Shown here: positions 31,544-39,900 of the stretch, one piece after another
How positions within the stretch are numbered: position 1 is the first letter of the stretch
Layout of the letters: the number at the start of each line of letters is the position of its first letter
From: Flavobacteriales bacterium
Lineage (GTDB): Bacteria; Bacteroidota; Bacteroidia; Flavobacteriales_D; Sanyastnellaceae
Length of the DNA stretch: 43,514 bases
Assembly: GCA_947464415.1 (NCBI GenBank)
Contig: CANHWU010000006.1
Location: 1 to 43,514 of the forward strand
Direction: 5' to 3'
Translations under genes and position numbers: made by a program
The notes under the pieces: generated by a model
What the model was told of the DNA's origin: nothing
The model's input: the letters and a program-made list of their open reading frames with translations, nothing else
Databases searched by the model: none

Positions 31544-33067
31544 TTATCCCGCCCAATTTTCTCTATCTAAGGAGCGGTATTGAATGGCCTCAGAAATGTG
31601 TTGTACTTGGATGTCAACTGATTTTTCGATGTCGGCGATGGTTCGGGCGACACGGATGATTCTATCGAATGAACGAGCGGATAGTTTGAGTTTTTCCATG
31701 GCCATTTTTAGTATTTGTTGCGATGAGTGGTTGAGTGGAGCGTGTTTTTTGAGTTGGGCGGAAGAGAGTGTTGCATTGAGAGAGTTTGCCCTGTGCATTT
31801 GGATTTTTCTAGCTTCGAGTACTTGTTGTCTTATATCACTACTGCTTTCTGTGGTTTGGTGGGAGGACAATTCTTCAAATGCTACAGGGGTAACTTCCAC
31901 ATGTAGATCGATTCTATCCAGCAAGGGACCGCTGATTTTGTTCAGGTATTTCTGCACAGTTCCAGGTCCACACACGCATGATTTAGTAGGGTGGTTATAA
32001 TATCCACACGGACATGGATTCATAGAAGCCACGAGAATGAAGCTAGCTGGAAAGTCAATGGAGAAGCGACTCCTTGAAATGGTTACTACACGATCTTCTA
32101 AAGGTTGTCGCAGCACTTCGAGCACGACTCTTTTGAATTCAGGTAGTTCGTCTAAAAAAAGAACTCCATGATGAGCGAGAGATATTTCGCCTGGTTGAGG
32201 AAAGCTTCCCCCGCCGACGAGAGCGACGTCGCTGATAGTGTGATGCGGGCCTCTGAAGGGCCGTTCAACAATCAATCCATTACGAGTACGCAGCTTACCG
32301 GCGACGCTGTGAATCTTGGTAGTCTCCAAAGCTTCTTGCACAGTCAGCGGAGGAAGAATTCCGGGGAGGCGCTTGGCTAGCATGGTCTTTCCTGCGCCTG
32401 GTGGGCCCACGAGGATAATATTGTGTCCTCCTGCGGCCGCTATGAGGAAAGCCCTTTTGGTGTGTATTTGTCCTTTGACATCCGCAAAGTCATTGCTGTT
32501 TTCAGCATTGAAGGCGGCAATTTTTTGTTCTAAAGAACAACGAAGGGGTTGTAATTTTTCAAGTCCTAAGAAGTGATTGACAATATTTTTGAGGTGTTCC
32601 ACAGGCAGCACTTCAATACCTTCAACAATGGCGGCTTCTTCGGCATTTTCAGCAGGAAGAATAATACCTTTCTTTTTTTCTTTTTTGGCTTGCAGCGCCA
32701 TGGCCAATGCGCCCTTGATAGGTCGGATAGTGCCATCCAGCGATAATTCACCCATGATGATGTAGTCCTCTATGGGAGTGGAGGGAATTTGCTCCGTCCC
32801 TGCTAGAAGAGCCAACGCCACGGGTAAGTCATAGGCGGCTCCTTCCTTTTTGACATCTGCAGGAGCCATATTGATCGTGATATTTCGTACTACATTTTTA
32901 AGTCCGGCACTGGCTATAGCGGCGCGAATTCTTTGCATAGATTCTTTTACTGCAGTGTCAGGAAGTCCTACCATCATGAGTTGGGCGCCTCTATCCACAT
33001 GAACTTCTATGGTAATGGTGTTGGCATCAATTCCAAAAACCGCGCTTCCAAAAGTTTTTACTAACAT
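31544..33067 (-). CDS. comM: YifB/ComM-family Mg-chelatase-like AAA+ ATPase
   Basis: The protein has 507 residues, the normal family length. The N-terminal ChlI-like domain has VHVDRGAQLMMVGLPDTAVK and INMAPADVKKEGAAYDLPVA. The AAA+ core has Walker A GPPGAGKT (221-228) and Walker B GVLFLDELPEF (301-311). A cysteine-rich MNPCPCGYYNHPTKSCVCGP insertion follows, then a C-terminal ChlI domain (AISYRSLDRE-like sequence EAIQYRSLDREN). In naturally competent bacteria ComM is a branch-migration helicase that helps integrate foreign DNA. Other competence genes are not in this window. It is first in the run yifB, BNR protein, kinase. Confidence 0.95.
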   Translation of the reverse strand: MLVKTFGSAVFGIDANTITIEVHVDRGAQLMMVGLPDTAVKESMQRIRAAIASAGLKNVVRNITINMAPADVKKEGAAYDLPVALALLAGTEQIPSTPIEDYIIMGELSLDGTIRPIKGALAMALQAKKEKKKGIILPAENAEEAAIVEGIEVLPVEHLKNIVNHFLGLEKLQPLRCSLEQKIAAFNAENSNDFADVKGQIHTKRAFLIAAAGGHNIILVGPPGAGKTMLAKRLPGILPPLTVQEALETTKIHSVAGKLRTRNGLIVERPFRGPHHTISDVALVGGGSFPQPGEISLAHHGVLFLDELPEFKRVVLEVLRQPLEDRVVTISRSRFSIDFPASFILVASMNPCPCGYYNHPTKSCVCGPGTVQKYLNKISGPLLDRIDLHVEVTPVAFEELSSHQTTESSSDIRQQVLEARKIQMHRANSLNATLSSAQLKKHAPLNHSSQQILKMAMEKLKLSARSFDRIIRVARTIADIEKSVDIQVQHISEAIQYRSLDRENWAG

Positions 33068-33167
33068 GCCGCAAAGGGAGTGATCTTTGCTTTTAGTTAC
33101 AAGAAAAGGTTATGCGCATAATCACTAGACTTCCAATGTTACGCGAGAAAAAGTCCTATAACAAAAA

Positions 33168-33782
33168 TTAATCTACACCCAATTTCATGAGTAAATCCAC
33201 CATGTTGTGGGCTTTGAATTTTTTGAGCATGTTTTGGCGATGCGATTTGATGGTGAGTTCTGATAGGATGAGAGTTTCTGCAATCTCTCTTGTGGTCTTT
33301 CCTTTTTTAATTAGCTCTAAAATCTCTTTTTCTCTTTTTGTCAGTAAAATTTTATTAGGGATTTCATTTGTTTTTTCCCATTGAATGTTAGGATCGAAGT
33401 ATTTTTTGTTAAAGCAAATATCTTTGACCGCTTGCAGAATAACTCGGCTTCCACTGTTTTTCAAAACATAGCTTTCAAATGGGAAATCATTATATGAAAT
33501 CTGAATTTCCCAAGGTTGAAACATACTGAGAAGTATGATTCCTGTTGTGTGATGATCTTTTTTGTATTGTAATAAATAAGGAAGGCTAATATCCTCTCCG
33601 ATTTTAATATCAGCAATGATAATGTCAACGGGTTGGTGATAAATGTAATGAATGAAATCAGAAATGTTTTTGAAATGAGCTGAAATTTCAATTTTGGAGT
33701 TGTCTTTTAAAATATTAAGAACACCATCTGTAAAAAGTGGGTGATCTTCCAGTACAACAATTTTCTTTTTCATGTTAGTCAT
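33168..33782 (-). CDS. NarL/LuxR-family response regulator
   Basis: The protein has 204 residues from the ATG at 33782, which overlaps the kinase stop by 8 bp; a second ATG at 33773 is also possible. The receiver domain has the acidic pair in VVLEDHPLF and phosphoacceptor Asp58 in IIIADIKIG, with LLSMFQP and YVLKNSGSR further on. The C-terminal GerE-type HTH is LLTKREKEILELIKKGKTTR, EIAETLILSELTIKSHRQNM. It pairs with the upstream 7TM-DISM kinase. NarL-like dyads lie upstream of the kinase gene and of the divergent beta-helix gene, so it probably controls both promoters. Confidence 0.93.
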   Translation of the reverse strand: MTNMKKKIVVLEDHPLFTDGVLNILKDNSKIEISAHFKNISDFIHYIYHQPVDIIIADIKIGEDISLPYLLQYKKDHHTTGIILLSMFQPWEIQISYNDFPFESYVLKNSGSRVILQAVKDICFNKKYFDPNIQWEKTNEIPNKILLTKREKEILELIKKGKTTREIAETLILSELTIKSHRQNMLKKFKAHNMVDLLMKLGVD

Positions 33783-35601
33783 TAGGTATTTGAATATTTA
33801 CAGTTGTTCCTTCATGGATAACAGATTGTATAATGAGATTTCCGCCAGATAGTTGAATGATTTTTTGAAGTTGATTCAGCCCCAAGCCCAGTGTAGTATT
33901 TTGAACATCAAATCCTTTTCCATCATCCTCTACAACCAGCTCAATTTGATTGTTGTCATGAAGAAATAATTGAAGAATGATGTTTTTTGATGCGGAATGT
34001 TTGATGCTGTTCTGTGTCAGCTCATGGATGATTTGGAGAATAATGATAGATTTTTTAAGTTGTATCAAATGACAATTTCCTTCGTGATCAAATTGAATAT
34101 ACATTTTTCCGGAGTCATTTATGTCCATTACATAATGCTCTATACTTTGTATGAGACCAAATTGTTGAATCATTGTGGGCGATAATTGATGAGATGTTCT
34201 TCTTATATCATCGGCTATTTTCCCGGTTCTTTCTACAATTTTTTGCCATTCATCTTTGTTGTCTGATGCAGTTTGCTGATCCGTAAGTTTTTCGATATGC
34301 AGTCGTAAAGCGGATATTTCTGCTCCAATGTTATCATGCAGAAATTGGCTGATTCTAGATAGATCACTTTCTTTCATTTCTGTGATTTTATCAGCAAGCT
34401 CCTTGTCTTTATTTTGCATTTCAATAAGTAAAGCATTGGATCTTCCTTGGAATTGAATGAATTTTTGAGCTACCACGGCTCCCATGAGCATACAGTCTAT
34501 GGCATAGCAAATAGGCAAGAAATGAACCCAGTACATGCGGTCAGGAAGAAATCCAATGTGATGTAAATGATTGACAATGTGAGTCAGAATAAATATAAAA
34601 AGTGAAACAGTAAATATTCCACTAAACTCTACGCGTTTATAAAAGGCAAATCCGCTCATTATAAAAAGGAGACTGATGGTAATGATCTGATTGAAATATG
34701 CGATGCTAAGGATGGTATATTTTATATTGGAGAACATGATAATTTGGTAAAAAGGAGCGATGGCAACAATGAAAAGGATGCTGTAGAGATTAAAGTATTG
34801 AGCAATTTTAAAAAGCCATGGAATGAATTTTTTTATGTTCATGATTTGAATAAAAAACAGCATGTAAAGCGGGGCAGTACAAGCCATGGCAATGGGTCGA
34901 AAGGCATCAGTTTTGTAGGCCGTTTTAAACGAAAGTAATGGTTGAAGCATACCAAAGTCGGCCACGATATAAACCAAAACGAAAAACAAGAATAGACTGT
35001 AGTAAACATACATACTCTCTTTAACTTGAATGGCAAGTAACAAGTTGATGAGGAATATAGCGCCGACAATTCCGAGTATCCACCCAAAAAGTTGATTGTA
35101 TTGTTGTGTCCAAGATTGCATTTCTTGATTAGAAATTAGATGAACTGTGGCGAGGAGCTGTTCATTTCGTTTGTCGACGAGAAGCACCAAAAATACGGAG
35201 TCAGTGTTGAATGGTGGGGTTGAAAAGAAATATTGAGGATACATGAAATCTCTTTGATTGAAGGCAAAATCATCGCCTGTGATATTTGAGGAATCCAAAC
35301 AATTGAAATGCTGATCAAACCACCAGCATCGAACTCGATTGATGTGCGGATTGGGTAATGCAATGAAATCACCTGCATGAATCGCTTGGGACGAGAATGG
35401 AATTTTAACCCAATATTGAAAGGGTTGGTTGTCCAATGTATCGGGAAGTTGAGATTGAAACCGTGTCCAGATATGTTGAATAAGATGAGAAGAGGTGTAG
35501 TAGTGAGAGGAGTCTTCGAAAAATTGAGAGCCCAATGGAAAAATTTGTTTTTGAAAATGGGAGTAAAATTGAAGCTGATGCTTTTCCGTCCTTCCCAACA
35601 A
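33775..35601 (-). CDS. 7TM-DISM sensor histidine kinase (DesK/NarX-type transmitter)
   Basis: The coordinates use the TTG at 35601 (608 residues). Residues about 30-155 resemble the 7TMR-DISM extracellular domain (FQYWVKIPFSS, CWWFDQHFNCLDSS). Seven membrane helices span about 170-380, then a coiled coil leads to a HisKA_3 transmitter: His422 in QFLHDNIGAEISALRL, ILQIIHELTQNSIKHS (N-box), VEDDGKGFD and TLGLGLNQLQ. The reading frame continues upstream of the TTG with IKQWLVISLCIISLLG, an obvious signal peptide, to a stop at 35652-35650; at the place where ATG is expected stands ATC (35640). The true start is therefore probably 35640 or mis-sequenced. The gene forms an operon with the NarL-type regulator. 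Confidence 0.85.
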   Translation of the reverse strand: MLGRTEKHQLQFYSHFQKQIFPLGSQFFEDSSHYYTSSHLIQHIWTRFQSQLPDTLDNQPFQYWVKIPFSSQAIHAGDFIALPNPHINRVRCWWFDQHFNCLDSSNITGDDFAFNQRDFMYPQYFFSTPPFNTDSVFLVLLVDKRNEQLLATVHLISNQEMQSWTQQYNQLFGWILGIVGAIFLINLLLAIQVKESMYVYYSLFLFFVLVYIVADFGMLQPLLSFKTAYKTDAFRPIAMACTAPLYMLFFIQIMNIKKFIPWLFKIAQYFNLYSILFIVAIAPFYQIIMFSNIKYTILSIAYFNQIITISLLFIMSGFAFYKRVEFSGIFTVSLFIFILTHIVNHLHHIGFLPDRMYWVHFLPICYAIDCMLMGAVVAQKFIQFQGRSNALLIEMQNKDKELADKITEMKESDLSRISQFLHDNIGAEISALRLHIEKLTDQQTASDNKDEWQKIVERTGKIADDIRRTSHQLSPTMIQQFGLIQSIEHYVMDINDSGKMYIQFDHEGNCHLIQLKKSIIILQIIHELTQNSIKHSASKNIILQLFLHDNNQIELVVEDDGKGFDVQNTTLGLGLNQLQKIIQLSGGNLIIQSVIHEGTTVNIQIPND

Positions 35602-35644
35602 AGAAATGATACAAAGAGATATGACGAGCCATTGTTTGATGAAG

Positions 35645-35652
35645 CAAAGCTA
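35645..35652 (-). promoter_or_regulatory. Candidate -7 box for the kinase-regulator operon
   Basis: On the minus strand TAGCTTTG exactly matches TAnnTTTG. Its predicted start point falls near 35641, almost on the suspected ATC/ATG start of the kinase, so the mRNA might be leaderless or nearly so. No TTTG at -33 is seen. Confidence 0.4.
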
Positions 35653-35684
35653 TTGAATGTCCTGAATGGGTGATGGATTTATCC

Positions 35685-35757
35685 TACTCCAAAAGGAGTA
35701 ATTTTTCACCGTGAAAAATCATAGTATATCCACATAAAAATTACTCCTTTAGGAGTA
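35685..35757. promoter_or_regulatory. Paired NarL-type 7-2-7 dyads between divergent operons
   Basis: Two dyads, TACTCCA-AA-AGGAGTA (35685-35700) and TACTCCT-TT-AGGAGTA (35742-35757), stand 57 bp apart, centre to centre. Each matches the TACYYMT-N2-AKRRGTA heptamer pattern known for NarL, the second exactly and the first with one mismatch. They lie inside 22-bp inverted arms (35685-35706 and 35736-35757, one mismatch). A further palindrome ATTTTTCAC-C-GTGAAAAAT is at 35701-35719. The gap lies between the kinase/regulator operon and the divergent beta-helix operon. Confidence 0.7.
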
Positions 35758-35788
35758 TTGCGTAGCGAATTTTCAAACAATAAGTTTA
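35757..35788 (+). promoter_or_regulatory. Candidate promoter for the beta-helix/giant-protein operon
   Basis: ATTG (35757-35760), a 20-nt spacer and TAAGTTTA (35781-35788) resemble the Bacteroidota -33/-7 layout, one mismatch in each box. The predicted start is near 35792, 11 bp before the ATG at 35803. The right-hand NarL-like dyad abuts the -33 box, centred near -42, the class II activator position. Confidence 0.45.
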
Positions 35789-35802
35789 CAAAAAAAATTA
35801 AT

Positions 35803-36936
35803 ATGAGAATTTCATCGATTTCAAAAGTATTAGCATGGGTGGTTGGTATGATCACCACCATGAGTGTTCAGGCCACCGTTTGGACCGTGAGCAACGATCC
35901 TAACCGTCCTGCGCAGTATTCCACTCTTCAAGCAGCCGTTGACGCCGCCTCACCTAATGATACCTTATTGGTGACTGGTTCTGGAACCAGTTATTATCCC
36001 GGAGCAACAATTGTAAAGCCTTTGGTTATTTTTGGAGAGGGGATAGAATCTGGTGGGGCCTTTCCAATGACGGATTTATATGCTATCACTTTCGGAAGAT
36101 TTAACAACTCATTGTCTGCGAGTGGATCGAGAATTTATGGTTGCAAGATATATTATTTCAATATCACTTCAACCTTTTCTGGATCAAGCAATACTCAACA
36201 AACCAATAATGATTTTATTTTAGAACGATGTTTTTTCAATTATGTCACTCTAACTGCGAATTGGAATCTGAGTAATGTGACGTTTAGAAACTGTTTATTC
36301 AAAGAGCAGGGAAATCTTACACTTAGCGGATATTCATGGACGGGTTACTCGGACCCTGTATTAGGACCTTTTTCTAATATTATCGTGACCAATTGTTTAT
36401 TCAGCGGTTCTTATGCAGGAATAACAGGATCAGGATCTTTGGATTTTAATGGAAACTTGGTTGTAAGAAACTGTGTATTCATGAATAATCCCTACTATTC
36501 TTTGAATTCATTGCAAGAGGCTGTTTTTGAAAATAATATTTGGTATAAGTCTGAATTGAAGGAAGCAGGACAGAATAATGTAATCAACTGCACATTTAAT
36601 AATAATCTCTCCTATTTGTGTAATGTGAATACCCTGCCACCAACGGGCAACATCGGGAGTGGTAATATTGTGAACCAAAATCCATTGTTTAATTCCTACC
36701 CAGCGTTGGGTGCAGATTTTGCGTGGTCCCAGAATTACGGGCTTTCACCAGGATCCCCTGCCCTCGGCACAGGAACCAACGGAACGGACATCGGCATCAA
36801 CAGTGGAAACTCCCCTGTTACGCAGTTATATAAATACGCAAAAATCCCGGCAGTGACGTCATTGACTATCCCTGTTTCCTCTGTCCCTGTGGGGGGTACT
36901 TTGCAAATTAATATCCAGGCGGTAAGCCGGGATTAA
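35803..36936 (+). CDS. Secreted right-handed parallel beta-helix protein
   Basis: The protein has 377 residues from the ATG at 35803. A Sec signal ends near MSVQA. The mature start TVWTVSNDPNRPAQYSTLQA, AVDAASPNDTLLVTG is the usual entry of pectate-lyase-like beta-helices. Repeating coils follow: FILERCFFNYVTL, NVTFRNCLFKEQGNLTL, IIVTNCLFSGSYAGI, LVVRNCVFMNNPYYSL, with cysteine and asparagine ladders. No catalytic residues are recognised. The C-terminus TSLTIPVSSVPVGGTLQINI, QAVSRD is the type of ending I recall from stand-alone members, so the gene looks complete. There is no T9SS domain of type A. The giant protein starts 19 bp later. Confidence 0.85.
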   Translation: MRISSISKVLAWVVGMITTMSVQATVWTVSNDPNRPAQYSTLQAAVDAASPNDTLLVTGSGTSYYPGATIVKPLVIFGEGIESGGAFPMTDLYAITFGRFNNSLSASGSRIYGCKIYYFNITSTFSGSSNTQQTNNDFILERCFFNYVTLTANWNLSNVTFRNCLFKEQGNLTLSGYSWTGYSDPVLGPFSNIIVTNCLFSGSYAGITGSGSLDFNGNLVVRNCVFMNNPYYSLNSLQEAVFENNIWYKSELKEAGQNNVINCTFNNNLSYLCNVNTLPPTGNIGSGNIVNQNPLFNSYPALGADFAWSQNYGLSPGSPALGTGTNGTDIGINSGNSPVTQLYKYAKIPAVTSLTIPVSSVPVGGTLQINIQAVSRD

Positions 36937-36955
36937 TTTTTGATTCTGTAAAAAA

Positions 36956-39900
36956 ATGTCCCAACGCATTGCGCATTGGACCTTGTGGATTTGCATCCTG
37001 TTATCGGGTAATGCTGCCGCACAACTTCTCACCAAGGGAGAGTATTTCTTTGACAATGACCCAGGTGAAGGTTTCGGTACATTGATTTATGTGAATCCAC
37101 AGAGCTCCAATCCTAATATCACATTCAATGCTCCCGCTTCTGGTTTAGCGCCTGGTTTTCATTTTTTTTCCATGCGCTTTCAGGATGAATACGGCCATTG
37201 GGGGATTACGGGGACACACAAAATCTATATTAATCAGCCCTTCTTTCCTTTCCCAGCTCAAGTGTTGAGTATGCCTATCGTGGAGGCGGAGTATTTTTGG
37301 GATACCGATCCTGGATGCGGCAACGCCACTCCATTTTACATGCCGGCAGGCAATAATATCACTACTACTTTTTCAGCCATTGCCCCTGCCACAGCGGGAC
37401 AACACATTTTAAGTGTTCGAGCGCAGGATTTGGATGGCCGTTGGGGGATCACGCGTTCCCAACCCATTCAGGTTTGGCCGGTGAACGCCAATGTGGCCGA
37501 TGTGGATTTTACGCTCAACCCTAATCCTGCTGCACTGAATCAAAACATTGTGATGACTTCACAAGTTACCGGTGCTTTGCTCGGTGCTATTTATGAATGG
37601 GATTTTAATTCAGACGGAGCAACGGATGCGACATCCACCAATACCAATCATGCCTACAACACAGCAGGTTACAAACACGTTTCTTTGACCGTTTGTAATC
37701 CTCCATCCACCCTGGCGCAAGCTGCAGATATGCGGTTTTATTTCACTAACGGATCGCTGGCGGATGCTGGTGGATTGATGTCCAATTTGACAGGAACAAC
37801 TCAATGGCAGTATGGAAGACAAGGAGATTTAAGCGGCGCACCTTTGCACCCATTGAACCCCCTCTCAGCCACTAGTAATACGAGCCAAGTCCAAGATAAC
37901 TACACTCTTTCCTATTGGATGAAGGCGTCTAGTTTTCCATCCAATCTTTTGCAATTGGGTTCACCTTCTAATCAATATCAGGGTATTGATAACAACGGTT
38001 ACCATCGTTGGTCCAATGGCAATACCATTTATTCGAATGCATGGACACCTGGAGTCAATGGCTTGTACAACAATCAATGGCATCACATTGCCATCACGGT
38101 ATCTGGAGCGAATGTCAAAAGTTACGTGGATGGCGTGATGGTTCAATCTCAGACTTGGGGTGGATCTGCGATCAATCCGTCCTCTTTTCAACTGGCGTCC
38201 AGTGTTAATTTGATTGATGACGTTTTGTTTTATAGTACAACATTGTCTGATGCGCAGATTCAATCTTTATGGCAAGAGATGTACGCCAGTACCAAAGTGC
38301 ATGAGATTCCTGTAGGGCCGGTTTTTAATCTTCAATTAACTGCCAATGGGCCACTGAATTTTTGTTCTGGATCTAATGTCATACTCACAGCGCCTTCTGC
38401 AAACTCCTACTATTGGAATACAGGAGAGACCACTCAAAGCATTATTGTGACTGAAACAGGCTCTTACCAATGCGTGATGAATTTCGGAACGTACAGCATA
38501 GCTTCTGTTCAGAAAGATGTATTGGTTCGTCCTACTCCTAATGTTAATTCTATTGTGTATCAACCTACCAACGGTGTGTCCAATGGCAGTATTTATTTGA
38601 ATGTGAGTGGAGGTTCTTTTCCTGTGTATTCTTACGCTTGGGGCAACGGCAATATCACACCGGGTCATACGCAATTGTCAGGGGGAAATTACTCTGTAGT
38701 TGTATCTGACGGGTATTGCCCTCAGACGCTTAATTATTCATTGGTGAATCAGGCGGTGAATCCACCTGTTGGTTTTGTTGAGGCGGAATTTTTTTACGGT
38801 TCTAGTGATCCTGGTCCGGGCAATGCTATTGGCTTTTCCATTCCCATGCTAACGCCCAATACGGGAGGAGCATTTGATATTCCTACCACTGGATTGCCTA
38901 TTGGGTTTCATCTTTTATCGGTAAGAACAAAGTATTCTGATGGGTCATGGTCCACTACCAAAACACAGTGGATACATATTAAACCTGATTACTCCAACCC
39001 AGTCAATTATGACACCTTAGATATTGTTCAAGGAGAGTTGTTTTTTGACAATGTGGACCCGGGTGTGGGAAATGGTGTTCCCATCAGTTTTACTGCCAAT
39101 ACTGAATTGAATTTCACGGCGAGCAATATTTCATTGGCAGGATTAACTCCCGGGTATCACAAGGTTTCAGTTAGGATGCGGGATGTCAATGGAGATTGGG
39201 GAATTACCCGTACCACGGTATTTTTGATAGACTATGTACTTCCTCCTACACTTTCTCCGTTGCAATCTCCTATGATAGCCGCAGAGTATTTTTATGGTGA
39301 TGTTGATCCGGGACAGGGTAATGCGATAGCCATTTCTATTCCGACGGATTCTAGTTTGAATGTAAACCGCATAATCAATACAACGGGGTTGGCAGAAGGC
39401 AATCATCGATTGAATGTACGTGTGAAAGATCTGTCGGGTGTTTGGAGCACAACCAAAACTTCTATTATCACCATTACCGCTCCTTGCAGTTTACCTCAGG
39501 CCAATTTCACAGCGGCAGAAAACAGCTTGAATCAATTGACTTTGACTTCCACCTCCACCGGAACCACCGGCAGTACGTCTTATTCATGGGATATCGATGC
39601 GAATGGAACCGTAGATTACTCGACAAGCACAGCCACACATGATTTTCCCGCCTCAGGATGGTATGATGTGATTTTGATAGTGAGCAATGGAAGCAATTGT
39701 CAAACGAGTGTCTTGCAAAATTTCCAAGTGGGTGTTGTATTAGATAACAACATTACTGCAGATGGTCCTACAACATTTTGTGAGGGATCGCAGGTGGTTT
39801 TGTATGCTCCGGAGGGTAGTGGTTTTATATGGAGTGATTTCAGTCAATTGGATTACCTGGTGGTAACCAATTCTGGCAGCTATCAATGCGCCTATACGGA

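Noticed and set aside
35685-35757. Inverted repeat as an invertible promoter switch
   Set aside because: The 29-bp segment between the arms is short for a known invertase target, and no recombinase is nearby; operator dyads explain the arms better.
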